64,000 nt of DNA, taken from positions 1 to 64,000 of the forward strand of contig JBEHXV010000020.1 of the NCBI GenBank assembly GCA_048498515.1, given 5' to 3'. The stretch's first letter is position 1, and each line of letters begins with the position of its first letter. Shown in pieces: positions 18,021 to 27,492 of this stretch. The stretch comes from UBA4416 sp048498515. GTDB lineage: Bacteria; Bacteroidota; Bacteroidia; B-17B0; Aurantibacillaceae. The translations under genes were made by a program, and so were the position numbers. Under the pieces are notes generated by a model that had not been told where the DNA came from, made no database searches, and worked only from the letters and a program-made list of their open reading frames with translations.

Positions 18021-19166
18021 TTGAAAACCCTTAAAATAGCCTATATTACCGAAACCTCACCAGATGATAAACACGCCTGGTCGGGAACAGCCCACTATGC
18101 TTACGAAGCCTTAAAACAATATGGGCACACGGTTTACGCACTCGGGCCAAAAAAGCCAGGTTTTATTGGTTTTGCATGCAAAGTTGTCAATCAGCTTTCG
18201 TTGGCAATTTTAAAGAAGCGCTTTGATTACAGGCATTCCACTATGTATTCAAAAGCATTCGGAAGGCTTTTTGGCAAGGAGCTGAAAAAACTGGATTGTG
18301 ACGTGGTAGTGGTATGCGGAGGTACAGAATATGGTGCTTATCTTGACACACATAAACCTGTATTTTATATTTTGGATCGTACCATTGAAGGCGCTCTGAA
18401 TTATCATTCAATTTTAAGTAACCTATTGGAATTCTCTAAGCGTCAAAGCATTGCAACCGATAAACGGGCCATGCTCCATTCAACAAAAACAGTTTTTTCA
18501 TCGGAATGGGCCGCTACACATGCTAAAACTTATTACCACTTGCCGGATGCCAAAAGTATGGTATTGCCCTTTGGCGCTAACCTGGATGCTGTTCCCGACA
18601 GAGAAACAGCTCTTACACCCAAAGACACTAAAACCTGGAAATTATTACTGATAGGTACATCATGGAAAAATAAAGGTGCCGATATTGCCTTTAACACGCT
18701 GCTTTATTTGCTGGAACAAAATGTTGACGCACATTTAACCGTTGTTGGTTGCACCCCACCGGAAGAAATAAAACACGACCGCCTGACCATTATTCCATTT
18801 GTAGATAAAAATTCAGAAAATGGCATTAAGCAATTATGGCAACTGTTTTTAAGTCACCACTTTTTTATTTTACCAACGCGGTTTGATTGCACCCCTATTG
18901 TGTTTTGCGAAGCCAGTTCCTTTGGCTTGCCAATCCTGTCGAGCGATACAGGTGGTGTACGGGGTCATGTGAAAGAAGGGATAAACGGTTTCCTGATCCC
19001 GTATGAAGACAAGGGTAAATTGTATGCGGAAAAGATCATGGAAATTATCAATTCAGCGACTTACCCTGATCTGTGTAAAACAACAAGGTTATGCTACGAA
19101 GAACAATTAAATTGGGAAAGCTGGGCTAAACGATTTACTCAAGAAGTTATTACCTCTATTTCCTAA
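18021..19166 (+). CDS. Glycosyltransferase family 4, inverted within the locus
   Basis: The only plus-strand gene of the polysaccharide locus. The frame is open from a TTG at 18000, but a promoter box between 18000 and 18021 points to the TTG at 18021 (MKTLKIAYITETSPDDKHAW). There is no ATG. The protein is GT-B with a C-terminal half holding LLLIGTSWKNKGADIAF, FILPTRFDCTPIVFCEASSFGLPILSSDTGG (family E-x7-E) and a GFLIPYED loop. Its 3' end overlaps the converging GT2 gene by 11 bases. The orientation suggests separate control or later acquisition. Confidence 0.88.
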   Translation: MKTLKIAYITETSPDDKHAWSGTAHYAYEALKQYGHTVYALGPKKPGFIGFACKVVNQLSLAILKKRFDYRHSTMYSKAFGRLFGKELKKLDCDVVVVCGGTEYGAYLDTHKPVFYILDRTIEGALNYHSILSNLLEFSKRQSIATDKRAMLHSTKTVFSSEWAATHAKTYYHLPDAKSMVLPFGANLDAVPDRETALTPKDTKTWKLLLIGTSWKNKGADIAFNTLLYLLEQNVDAHLTVVGCTPPEEIKHDRLTIIPFVDKNSENGIKQLWQLFLSHHFFILPTRFDCTPIVFCEASSFGLPILSSDTGGVRGHVKEGINGFLIPYEDKGKLYAEKIMEIINSATYPDLCKTTRLCYEEQLNWESWAKRFTQEVITSIS

Positions 19167-20181
19167 ATTGCCTTACGATACATTTTGCCAGTAATTTTAG
19201 TGCAGAGCCTTTGTAAAGGATTTTAAGATGCGATTTGAAATAAGCTGAAAAAGCCTTTAAACCAAGGTTTGTATTCCCGCAACTGTCGAACCATTGCTTG
19301 CCAACAATCTTTTCAAAGACTGGCTCAGCAATTAATTTCAAATGCCTGTTTTGGCTAAGAAGGCTATTCAACCATTTTTCGGCCTGTTGCAACTCCTCAA
19401 CAGATCGTAGTAATTGAGAACTACCCATGGCATTATGAATATAAAGCTCAGGTTCTGAAAACGAAAAGCCGGCCCTTGACAGGATATTTTTACGGATGTG
19501 GTTGGCAGATATGATCTGTTCATGACGATGAACTTTTGTCACCTGCCCACTGTGTTCTCTATATTTAAAGAGTGTTTCATTCACCGCTCCAAAACGACAT
19601 GTAAATAATAAACGGCTCCATAGGTCATAATCCTCGGCATGTTTAAATTCGGCATTAAAAACAGGAACTTGTTCTTTTAAAACGCTTGTTCTTATCATTA
19701 AGGAAGGATGTGCTACCGAGGCATTGAACAGCATCCAGCCCAGTATTTCATCCTGGGTTTTAAACGCCTCTGAATAAGTTTCTCCTTTTTCTGAAAATTC
19801 AATGTAATTGCAGCCACAAACACCAAGCCCGGGATCAGCTTCTAAAAAGGCAACTTGTTTTTCAAAACGTTTTGGCAGGCTTAGATCATCCGCATCCATG
19901 CGGGCCACATATTTTCCGTTTGCTACTTCAATGCCTTTATTCAACGAATAGATCAAGCCTTTATTCCCGCCATTATCAATCAGTTTTATTCTTGAGTCGT
20001 CGTAGGAACTAATAATGGGTAGACTCTCATCCTTAGAACCATCATTAATGATAATAAATTCGAAATGTGCATACGACTGGCTTAAAATACTATCCATAGC
20101 CTGCTTCAAATAGGCTGCGCCATTGTACACCGACATGACAACAGAAACCAAAGGCAATGATGTATTTACAGTCGTATCCAT
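19156..20181 (-). CDS. Glycosyltransferase family 2
   Basis: A 341-residue GT-A enzyme with LPLVSVVMSVYNGAAYLKQAMDSIL, INDGSKDESLPII, a VARMDADDLSLPKRFEKQ Asp-x-Asp motif at about residue 97, and HAEDYDLWSRLL as the catalytic ED motif. The C-terminal 100 residues are not conserved. It overlaps the fucosyltransferase by 16 bases and the inverted GT4 tail by 11 bases. Confidence 0.93.
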   Translation of the reverse strand: MDTTVNTSLPLVSVVMSVYNGAAYLKQAMDSILSQSYAHFEFIIINDGSKDESLPIISSYDDSRIKLIDNGGNKGLIYSLNKGIEVANGKYVARMDADDLSLPKRFEKQVAFLEADPGLGVCGCNYIEFSEKGETYSEAFKTQDEILGWMLFNASVAHPSLMIRTSVLKEQVPVFNAEFKHAEDYDLWSRLLFTCRFGAVNETLFKYREHSGQVTKVHRHEQIISANHIRKNILSRAGFSFSEPELYIHNAMGSSQLLRSVEELQQAEKWLNSLLSQNRHLKLIAEPVFEKIVGKQWFDSCGNTNLGLKAFSAYFKSHLKILYKGSALKLLAKCIVRQFRK

Positions 20182-21050
20182 TCTTTCGGGATCAGGTCGT
20201 AGGTTTTAATAGTTGTATCGTTGAACCATTTCAATGGCGCGATCACTATTTTTTCGTTATTACGGTTAAGCCAGGCCGCCCACCAGCTAAAGCTGCTATT
20301 GGCAATAACATTATGCCTGCAATGGCTCATTAAAAACATATCCAGGTGTAAGTTCTCTTTTTGGTTTGCATCAACAAAATGAAGCGTTTCCTGCATTTTC
20401 AAATTGGCTTTACACCATTCCAGGTCATCGGAAAACACAAAGATCTCAACTTTTTTATGCTTCTCTTTTATATATTCCAATGCTTTTTTATAATAGTCCG
20501 GGCTGCAAGAACCGTGGTGCGATTGCGCGCTGGCGTTGGAAATATAATCTCCCCGTCTTATATGCATTGAAACAGACTCGCAGCTTTCAATTTTCTTTAA
20601 CCATTCCTTATTATCCTTGTTCAAAGGATCCTTCAACACAAAATCGTTGACAAGAACAGACTCTATAGGCTTAAAATACAATTCGCTTTGCCAAAAGCCA
20701 TCCAGATAAGTATTAGCCGGATAACTTAAAAACTCCCGGTGGTAAGTCGTTCCGCTTTCGGCAACATAAAGGTTTTTAAATAAAATAGGCAGCTTACGCT
20801 GAAACATCCTCAAAAACTTATTAGCGTTTTTTATCTTAAACCGTTCAACATCTGCTAGTGTCGCAATTTTAAGATCAATATGAAAGACATCCAGTTCCAG
20901 TTTACGCTTGGTATAATTACCGGCCGGGTCTTTTTCAAGATATGACGTATCCATCAACAGTTCGGTTTTATGCAACCAGGCAAGGTATCTCCCTGCAGCA
21001 TATTGAAACATCTGGTTCCCCAGTCCGCCTATTAATTTTACAACGATCAT
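20166..21050 (-). CDS. Alpha-1,2-fucosyltransferase (GT11)
   Basis: A 294-residue enzyme that carries the three GT11 signatures: KLIGGLGNQMFQYAAGRYLA at the N-terminus, SMHIRRGDYIS around residue 168 (the HxRRxD GDP-fucose site) and NSSFSWWAAWLN near the C-terminus. It should move fucose from GDP-fucose to a galactose-like acceptor in alpha-1,2 linkage. GDP-fucose synthesis genes are not in the window. The presence of fucose in this organism's surface glycan is inferred. Confidence 0.93.
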   Translation of the reverse strand: MIVVKLIGGLGNQMFQYAAGRYLAWLHKTELLMDTSYLEKDPAGNYTKRKLELDVFHIDLKIATLADVERFKIKNANKFLRMFQRKLPILFKNLYVAESGTTYHREFLSYPANTYLDGFWQSELYFKPIESVLVNDFVLKDPLNKDNKEWLKKIESCESVSMHIRRGDYISNASAQSHHGSCSPDYYKKALEYIKEKHKKVEIFVFSDDLEWCKANLKMQETLHFVDANQKENLHLDMFLMSHCRHNVIANSSFSWWAAWLNRNNEKIVIAPLKWFNDTTIKTYDLIPKEWIRL

Positions 21051-21991
21051 AAAAACTGCTCCAGTTTAAAGATATAATTATTGTAACGGCTTTCAAAAAA
21101 CCGTTTTTTGAAGGTTTTAAGACTGCGGCTTTTAGGCAACTGATTGATGACCTGCGTAAAGAATTCCGCATTTTGTTTCGCGGCAGGAACTATGGCTAAC
21201 AACTCATCAAAGGTTAAAATGCCGTATTTAAAGAACAGATAATCGAAAAAAGAATTGAATTTTTTACCTGGAACAATTTTAGACCGGATTTTATTGAATA
21301 ACAAAACATGTTCCCTGATCTGGATCTCTTTATTATGTTCCACGCTTCCCGTTACCTGCCCTTCAATTTCGTGTGAGGTAGACACCAGGGCTTGATTTAT
21401 AAAAGCAATATGCCGGTTATGGTAGAGCTGTTCAATATAAAGATCAACATCTACCAGCCACTTAAATACCGGGTCGTATAATACCGATTTATCATTTACA
21501 TATAAGGTAACGGATGGGGCGCCAATGACGTTTTTAAAAAATAAGAATTCCGGTTTTTGTTTAATAATAGCCAATTGTTTTTGAGTAATGGTATGAACGC
21601 GATGCTCATTGGTTTTAGGATACCATACATCTGTCTGACAGAATAAAAAAGAAGCCTGCCGCCTTTCAATTTCTTCTACCATTAACCTCAAACTGTAAGT
21701 TTCAGTAAAAAAATCATCATGATGCATGATCTTAAGATACTTGCCGGTTGACCTGGCAATAGCCGAGTTCCAGTTTTGCGGGTTCCCCAATGCAGGCTGG
21801 TTTCGCTGGTAGGCATATGCCCGGTCTTTTAAAATACCCTTTATAAATAATTCCAGTGAATCATCCGGCGTATCATCAGAAATGATCAATTCAAAATCCG
21901 TAAAATCCTGTTTCAAAATCGAAGCCAGGCATTTTTCGAGATAAGTTTTTTGCTTATACACAGGAACGCATATGGATACCAGTGGTTTCAT
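21047..21991 (-). CDS. Glycosyltransferase family 2
   Basis: A 314-residue GT-A enzyme starting PLVSICVPVYKQKTYLEKCLASIL, with IISDDTPDD, NWNSAIARSTGKYLKIMHHDDFF (the DD in the DxD position) and a WLVDVDLYIEQL segment near residue 185. It has overlapping ends with the fucosyltransferase (4 bases) and the following GT-like gene (ATGA at 21988), so it is translationally coupled on both sides. Confidence 0.92.
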   Translation of the reverse strand: MKPLVSICVPVYKQKTYLEKCLASILKQDFTDFELIISDDTPDDSLELFIKGILKDRAYAYQRNQPALGNPQNWNSAIARSTGKYLKIMHHDDFFTETYSLRLMVEEIERRQASFLFCQTDVWYPKTNEHRVHTITQKQLAIIKQKPEFLFFKNVIGAPSVTLYVNDKSVLYDPVFKWLVDVDLYIEQLYHNRHIAFINQALVSTSHEIEGQVTGSVEHNKEIQIREHVLLFNKIRSKIVPGKKFNSFFDYLFFKYGILTFDELLAIVPAAKQNAEFFTQVINQLPKSRSLKTFKKRFFESRYNNYIFKLEQFL

Positions 21992-22770
21992 TTAACGCTG
22001 TATACAGAGGTGTCTTTTTTAATGGATTTTTTATAGAACAGTTCTTCTTCGGGCAGGTTTGCCGAATCGAAGTACCAGGTGAGATGTTGCGCCGCCAGTT
22101 TGCCTCCCACCCTTATGGCTTCGCATTCTTCGGCATTGCCAAATGCCAAGGGCCTGTATAAGGCCAGGGTGGTATCAACCGGGGCGTCGTATACGTCCTT
22201 TTCCAATTGTTTTTCCCAAAAGATCTTTTCGTTATTAATTGCTTCCTGTTTATGTGAATAATGATCGGGCAGATCATCTATCTTTAAAGCCACGCCGGCC
22301 TTTTCCTTAGCGGGATATTTTATCAAACAGGAATACAACTTATAGACAAAATCCTTCGGACAATCGGGCTGCAATAAAATGTCAGGGTCGGAATACACGT
22401 AATAGTTACTCTTAAATTGCTCAAATACATTGCTTTCCCAAAGCGCTTTATAGCCAATATTTTCTTTCAGAAAAATAACGGTTGCGGGAATGGTTTTATA
22501 ATATTCCAATAAAGGCGGATAAGCGCTGTCGTTATCCAGCACATAAATATGCTTGTACCCAAATGCCTGCAACTGATCGACCATCATTTTTAAAAACGTA
22601 TAACGGTTGCGGTTATTAATGATAATGGGAATTTCAAAACAATTATCAGAGGTAATAACCTGCTTAGGCAATAAAAGGCGTTTCAACTGCCTGCTTTGTT
22701 TTGCCAATGACGCTTTGGTTTGCTTTTTAACAGCAAATAAAAACTCTTTTATTGCGTTGTCCTTTGCCAT
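21988..22770 (-). CDS. Glycosyltransferase-like protein (GT-A fold)
   Basis: A 260-residue protein with a basic N-terminus (residues 1-36), then IPIIINNRNRYTFLKMMVDQL, YVLDNDSAYPPLLEYY, a FLKENIGYKALWES strand and a YVYSDPDILLQPDCP motif that supplies an SDPD (DxD-like) site at about residue 128. The C-terminal part holds LYRPLAFGNAEECEAIRVGG. This pattern is known from small glycosyltransferases of Bacteroidota and Campylobacterota glycan loci. Donor and acceptor are unknown. Coupled to its neighbours by ATGA and TAATG overlaps. Confidence 0.75.
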   Translation of the reverse strand: MAKDNAIKEFLFAVKKQTKASLAKQSRQLKRLLLPKQVITSDNCFEIPIIINNRNRYTFLKMMVDQLQAFGYKHIYVLDNDSAYPPLLEYYKTIPATVIFLKENIGYKALWESNVFEQFKSNYYVYSDPDILLQPDCPKDFVYKLYSCLIKYPAKEKAGVALKIDDLPDHYSHKQEAINNEKIFWEKQLEKDVYDAPVDTTLALYRPLAFGNAEECEAIRVGGKLAAQHLTWYFDSANLPEEELFYKKSIKKDTSVYSVK

Positions 22771-23540
22771 TAAAAGTTTTGTTTCCCTCTTAATTTCTGC
22801 AAGGAGTTTATGAGTGAAGCATATTTACTTCTTGAAAAAGCATTTTGTTTCTTCAGGCTTTCGTAGGTCATTTCAGAAACATTTAGCTTCCAGGCCTTTT
22901 CGCGTTCCTGCAATTGCAGTTCGTCTTTAGTAGCGTCGTTACTGATCCCGTTACCATCGAACAGTGTAATGAACTCCGGAATATGCTCCGTTGTGATCCC
23001 CGGTTTTAAAAGGCAGCGGATAAAAAATTCATAATCGCCGGCAATTTTAAAATCGGTATTATACAAACCATAATTCCTAAACAGTTCTGCTTTTATAAAT
23101 ACGCAGGGGTGCCAAAACGTGCTATTCAACATAAAATCAGTATCAATCTCATTGGGAGCCAAATGTTTTTCCTGGCGGTTGTTTTTTTCCAAAACCAGGT
23201 CGCCATAATAAATTGATTTATCGCTACCCAAAAAATGACTGACTTTTTCCAGAACGATCCGGTTAACCAAGGCATCCCCACTGTTTAAAAACAACAAATA
23301 GTTGCCGGTGGCTTTTTCAATTCCTTTGTTCTGAGCATCATAAATGCCTTTGTCTTTTTCGCTAAGCCAATGGTTGATTCGTTGGTTTTGCTTAATGACC
23401 TCAACGCTAGTGTCTGTTGAGTTCCCATCAATCACAATAAACTCAAAGTCCTGAAAAGTTTGATCAACAACGCTCTTAATGGTTTTTTGTAAGCCATTGG
23501 CATTGTTATAGTTTATTGTTATGACGGATATTAAGGGCAT
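22770..23540 (-). CDS. Glycosyltransferase family 2 (WcaA-like)
   Basis: A 256-residue GT-A enzyme: PLISVITINYNNANGLQKTIKSV, VIDGNSTDTSVEVI, ISEKDKGIYDAQNKGIEKATG-type segment (seen as SEKDKGIYDAQNKGIEKA) and LLFLNSGD, all typical of WcaA/colanic-acid-type GT2. HPCVFIKAELF and KIAGDYEFFIR complete the fold. One base separates its start from the aminotransferase stop. Confidence 0.94.
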   Translation of the reverse strand: MPLISVITINYNNANGLQKTIKSVVDQTFQDFEFIVIDGNSTDTSVEVIKQNQRINHWLSEKDKGIYDAQNKGIEKATGNYLLFLNSGDALVNRIVLEKVSHFLGSDKSIYYGDLVLEKNNRQEKHLAPNEIDTDFMLNSTFWHPCVFIKAELFRNYGLYNTDFKIAGDYEFFIRCLLKPGITTEHIPEFITLFDGNGISNDATKDELQLQEREKAWKLNVSEMTYESLKKQNAFSRSKYASLINSLQKLRGKQNF

Positions 23541-23541
23541 G

Positions 23542-24627
23542 TTAAAACGCGTTCATTACCTCAACCACTTTTGCTACCGCATCTTTTGTGTGGAAATATG
23601 AGATTGGCAGGCTCAAAGTGGTTTGGTGAATTTCTTCGGCAATTGGTGTAGCTTGTTGGTCGAGGATCCCCTTCATGGCTTTTTGCTTATTTGGAGCAAC
23701 AGGGTAATGAATTTCCGTTTTAATATCATGTTTGGTCAAATGATCCCTTAAGGCATCGCGTTTAGGGTGACGTATGTTGAAAATATGATACACATCATAA
23801 TAATCGGCATGCACCTGTGGTTTAATGAAATCCGATTTGAGGCCTTTTAAATACACGTCGGCCAGTTCACGCTTGTGAAGAGTGATCTGTTCCATATATT
23901 TTAACTTTACCAGCATTAAGGCTGCCTGCAGTTCATCAAGGCGTGAATTAACGCCCACCACTTCGTTATAGTATTTCACTTCGGAACCGTAATTTCTAAG
24001 GACCTTTATTTTACCGGCCAGTGTTTCATCATTGGTAGTAACAGCTCCCGCGTCGCCTAAAGCGCCCAGGTTTTTGGTAGGATAAAAGCTATGTGCCGCG
24101 TAATCACCAAAACTACCCGATAATTTTCCTTTGTATTTTGCGCCATGCGATTGCGCGCAGTCTTCAATTACTTTTAAATTATGTTTTTTAGCAATCGCCA
24201 GGATCGGATCCATCTCACAAACCTTACCATACAAATGAACGACCATAATAGCCTTTGTTTTTGGCGTAATAGCCTGTTCCAGCAACTTTGGATCGATGTT
24301 GTAGGTAGTCATATCCGGTTCAACCAAAATTGGCTGCAAGCCATTATCTACAATGGATAAAATAGTAGCGATATAGGTATTGGAAGGCACCAACACTTCG
24401 CTGCCTTTTTCAAATCCAAAGGTGCGTAGCGACAGGTTCAGGGCATCAAGGCCATTAGCCACGCCAATACAGTGAGGGGTGTGGCAATAAGCGGCAAACT
24501 GCTTTTCAAATTCTTTTACTTTGTTTCCCAAAATATACCAGCCGCTCTCCAGTACTTCGTTAAAAGCCGTACGGTATTCATCAAATAAAGTATTATTCAG
24601 TTTATTAAGGTTCTCGTATTCAATCAT
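23542..24627 (-). CDS. Sugar aminotransferase, FdtB/QdtB type (DegT family)
   Basis: A 361-residue PLP enzyme with SGWYILGNKVKEFEKQFA, GVANGLDALNLSLR, VPSNTYIATILSI, EDCAQSHGAKYKGK and the PLP-lysine motif FYPTKNLGALGDAG. These segments match dTDP-3-amino-3,6-dideoxyhexose transaminases (FdtB, QdtB). The enzyme would aminate a dTDP-3-keto-6-deoxyhexose. The isomerase (FdtA/QdtA) and dTDP-sugar genes are not next to it, but a hexapeptide acyltransferase at 28426-29148 could be the later N-acetylation step; that link is inference. Confidence 0.9.
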   Translation of the reverse strand: MIEYENLNKLNNTLFDEYRTAFNEVLESGWYILGNKVKEFEKQFAAYCHTPHCIGVANGLDALNLSLRTFGFEKGSEVLVPSNTYIATILSIVDNGLQPILVEPDMTTYNIDPKLLEQAITPKTKAIMVVHLYGKVCEMDPILAIAKKHNLKVIEDCAQSHGAKYKGKLSGSFGDYAAHSFYPTKNLGALGDAGAVTTNDETLAGKIKVLRNYGSEVKYYNEVVGVNSRLDELQAALMLVKLKYMEQITLHKRELADVYLKGLKSDFIKPQVHADYYDVYHIFNIRHPKRDALRDHLTKHDIKTEIHYPVAPNKQKAMKGILDQQATPIAEEIHQTTLSLPISYFHTKDAVAKVVEVMNAF

Positions 24628-24636
24628 AAAACAAGT

Positions 24637-25677
24637 TTAAAATTTAATATAATGATGGTGTTTTTTTCGGTTCAATGTTTTTTGGCCATTTATGTTTTTA
24701 ATGTCCTGACGGATATCATAAAGATACCATCTTAGCAAAGATAAAAAATTAAAAGGTTTTTGGGGCGAATTATCATGGGCGCCATTTGAGTTAAAGGCGT
24801 TTCCTGTATGTTGATGTATTTTGTAGGAGGCCCTGAATAATTCATTGACATAAGGCAGGTAAAATAACTCGAGGGCCGATGGGTTCATTTCGTAAGCCTC
24901 GCCGGTAAGCGATACGATGTTGTCTTTAAAGATCTTCAAACCATGAAAATGGAAAAATACCGCTGTAAACTCCTTACCTGTAGCGTTCTCTTTCCCAATA
25001 ATACTGCCGTTTTCTTTCCTGAAATTATATTGCTGCATATTCCATGGCGCTAAACCTCCGCCCAGATGCTGCAATACATGTACATTGTTAAAGCGTGTTG
25101 GCCAGTCGTCGAGGTATTTCTGATCGCCAAATTTACCATCCTCTGCCCTGGCATAACACCAGGTGATACAGGATTCACGCCAGTAATTCAGAGCCTCCAT
25201 GCCATCTTTATCATTTTTAAAGCCAACAAATTGCACACAGTAAATTCCACTCATAAGGCTTTGATCGTATTCGGGTGTGTAACGGTGTTCTGTAATTAGT
25301 ACCGACCTGCTCCCCCACTCATCAAACAGCGATTGGGGATTTGAATAAAAGCGCATATCGGCATCCACATACACACAATGGTCGAGGTTAAAGGTGTTAA
25401 TACTATATAAAACGGTAGAGGCTGTGCAGGTCCAGCAATACTCGCCCGCCGAACGGGTATTTTTTATAGCCAGCAATTTTGGGTCTTCGAACTGAGCCAA
25501 TGAAATGGCCGTTAAATTCTTTTGTGGGAATTTCTGAAAATAATCATAGGTAAGGTCATCGAAAGCAACGACATACAAATGAAAATCAGGGCAGTGTTTT
25601 TGCAACGACTCATACATCACCAGTCCGCGCGACAGGTAATTGGAGTTGAAAAGAGTTACAAAATTCAATGTTTTCAT
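24637..25677 (-). CDS. Glycosyltransferase-like protein (GT8-like, DxD motif)
   Basis: A 346-residue protein with LNFVTLFNSNYLSRGLVMYESL at the N-terminus (the family walks from a sugar-nucleotide fold with a first strand like this), a CVYVDADMRFYSNP motif giving V-D-A-D-M as the metal site at about residue 110, a MSGIYCVQFVGFKND segment and a GGGLAPWNMQQYNF loop that resembles the acceptor-site helix of GT8-like nucleotide-diphosphosugar transferases. Donor unknown. Spaced 9 bases from the aminotransferase and 2 bases from the methyltransferase. Confidence 0.8.
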   Translation of the reverse strand: MKTLNFVTLFNSNYLSRGLVMYESLQKHCPDFHLYVVAFDDLTYDYFQKFPQKNLTAISLAQFEDPKLLAIKNTRSAGEYCWTCTASTVLYSINTFNLDHCVYVDADMRFYSNPQSLFDEWGSRSVLITEHRYTPEYDQSLMSGIYCVQFVGFKNDKDGMEALNYWRESCITWCYARAEDGKFGDQKYLDDWPTRFNNVHVLQHLGGGLAPWNMQQYNFRKENGSIIGKENATGKEFTAVFFHFHGLKIFKDNIVSLTGEAYEMNPSALELFYLPYVNELFRASYKIHQHTGNAFNSNGAHDNSPQKPFNFLSLLRWYLYDIRQDIKNINGQKTLNRKKHHHYIKF

Positions 25678-25679
25678 AT

Positions 25680-26504
25680 TTATTTTCTTGCTTCCATAAA
25701 TAAGGAATCAGGCTTACGCACCAGGTTATTTTTGCCATCCAGTTCAAAACTGTTCCAATTGGGAATGCTACTTGTAAATGCCGTCACAACCTGCACATCT
25801 TTAAAGCCACAATTCTGTAACAGTAGTTTTAAAGAATAACGGTCATACATCCACTGGTGAATCTCGCCTTCGCTCCTGAACTGGGCAATTTTCAATTTCT
25901 TATAATCGTCTTCCAGCAACATACGCTTCAGTTTTTCTTTGATCCTGTTCTTTAAATTGTATGTAAACGCCCGTTTAGGCTGTGGCTGAGGAACTGTTGG
26001 TTCGCTTTTAATCCTTAAATTATCGATCAATAATTGTACTTCATGACCGTTTCTTTCCAGCAAAAAATCATCCACCTGTTTGCTTTCGTCTTGTATAAAG
26101 CCAATCATTTCTCCACCCGATTCGGTCCTTACTACCTGGTCATACATTTCAAGCAATGACCATTCGTACTTTTCGGCCGCTTTGGGAACATTGTTCAGGC
26201 TTTCTTCCAGGTATTTTAAATAGTTTTTGGCAATACGTTCCAAATCGGGAATTGCCACGCGAATAATGCCGTCTTTCTTTAAAACCCGGTAACATTCCTT
26301 AATAAAATGAACGGCTCTGTCTTTTGGAAAATGTTCCAGCACGTGAGAATGGTAAACCACATCAAAGCGGTTATCCTCAAAGGGAACACCGCTTAAAAGA
26401 TTATGCGCCATAACACCTTCGCCGGTTGATACAAAATCAACATTCGTCCAATCTTTATGAAAAGTGGCTCCGCAGCCAAGGTTAAGATAATTTACGTTGC
26501 TCAT
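25680..26504 (-). CDS. Class I SAM-dependent methyltransferase
   Basis: A 274-residue protein with YLNLGCGATFHKDWTNVD (motif I, GxGxG-like, with the acidic residue of motif II), DVVYHSHVLEHFPKDRAVHF (motif post-I to IV) and ECYRVLKKDGIIRVAIPDLER (motif VI). The pattern is that of the methyltransferase-11 group often found in O-antigen loci, where they methylate a sugar. A long insertion (residues 120-200) is charged. The acceptor is unknown. Confidence 0.9.
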   Translation of the reverse strand: MSNVNYLNLGCGATFHKDWTNVDFVSTGEGVMAHNLLSGVPFEDNRFDVVYHSHVLEHFPKDRAVHFIKECYRVLKKDGIIRVAIPDLERIAKNYLKYLEESLNNVPKAAEKYEWSLLEMYDQVVRTESGGEMIGFIQDESKQVDDFLLERNGHEVQLLIDNLRIKSEPTVPQPQPKRAFTYNLKNRIKEKLKRMLLEDDYKKLKIAQFRSEGEIHQWMYDRYSLKLLLQNCGFKDVQVVTAFTSSIPNWNSFELDGKNNLVRKPDSLFMEARK

Positions 26505-26519
26505 ACTATTATTTTTTTA

Positions 26520-27491
26520 TTACCAATAACATCCATCCTCAACTTTTGAGTGATTGGCTGGTATCTCACTTTGTGCTGGTCTTACCCAATATTCATTCAT
26601 TAATTTGGAAATATAGTCATGTTCCTCCCATCGCTTACCCTTTATACCAAATAAGATCTGGGTAGAGCCTCCTAAATGAACCGCCTTTTTTCCAAGGCGC
26701 TTAACATGGGCTGCCAGCGGGAATCCATAGGCACCGCAGCCAATGATGGCCACATCAAAATTGGTTTGAGAGATCTGCCGGCACATATTTTCATAGGCCT
26801 CAAACCAGTTGTTGTAACCGGTTTGGTTATTGGCAATGGATTGCACTGCTTTTATAGTTTTTAATTCAAATTCAGGAAGGATATGCTCGTTAGCAAAAAT
26901 ATGCTTCCGCCTGGCATATTGCTTTATGATACTTTCCGTATAAGGATGGATAACCAATACGGTTTTTCCTTTTAATGCTTCTGTCCAGGGATGTTGATGA
27001 TAATAGGGCTCAAGGTCGGGCAATCTTACTTTTACGGCTTTTTCAAGGTAGGCATCCAGTAGTGTTTCTTCTTTTAGCCATGAGCCTAATACGTCAACAT
27101 ATTTCAGATCATCCAGCATCAGTTCGCTGAATTTCTCGAGCAATGAGACCGATGGAGGAAAAAAACCGGCATTATTGCACATCGACCTTATGGTTTCTTC
27201 TTCCCACCAAAAAGCAGTTGATCGTCCTTTAATATAATTGACGGATTTAGCAATGAGCGATTTATGCTGATGCATGAAATAATAATTCAATACACAATTC
27301 AATTCTACCGAACCAAAACGGCAGATCATGACAGGGTCATTGCTATTAAGCTTATCTTTTATAAGATCGGATGCTGCCTGATGGCTTAACATGGCATGAT
27401 CGTAAGTAGTTCCAAAAAAAACGGAAGACGGATGCTTAACCTGGTATTTTCTTTTCAGGTAATTTAATATTCTTATATAAGAAGCATTCAT
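26520..27491 (-). CDS. GT-D-fold glycosyltransferase-like protein
   Basis: A 323-residue protein with the features of the GT-D/DUF1792 group: VMICRFGSVELNCVLNYY (RxGxxE type) at about residue 55, FDVAIIGCGAYGFPLAAHVKRLGKKAVHLGG and TQILFGIKGKRW near residue 260-285. GT-D domains use a different nucleotide-sugar site from GT-A and GT-B. The family occurs in Bacteroidota polysaccharide loci. Here it lies between a methyltransferase and a GT2-like gene. The linkage it makes is unknown. Confidence 0.75.
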   Translation of the reverse strand: MNASYIRILNYLKRKYQVKHPSSVFFGTTYDHAMLSHQAASDLIKDKLNSNDPVMICRFGSVELNCVLNYYFMHQHKSLIAKSVNYIKGRSTAFWWEEETIRSMCNNAGFFPPSVSLLEKFSELMLDDLKYVDVLGSWLKEETLLDAYLEKAVKVRLPDLEPYYHQHPWTEALKGKTVLVIHPYTESIIKQYARRKHIFANEHILPEFELKTIKAVQSIANNQTGYNNWFEAYENMCRQISQTNFDVAIIGCGAYGFPLAAHVKRLGKKAVHLGGSTQILFGIKGKRWEEHDYISKLMNEYWVRPAQSEIPANHSKVEDGCYW

Positions 27492-27492
27492 C

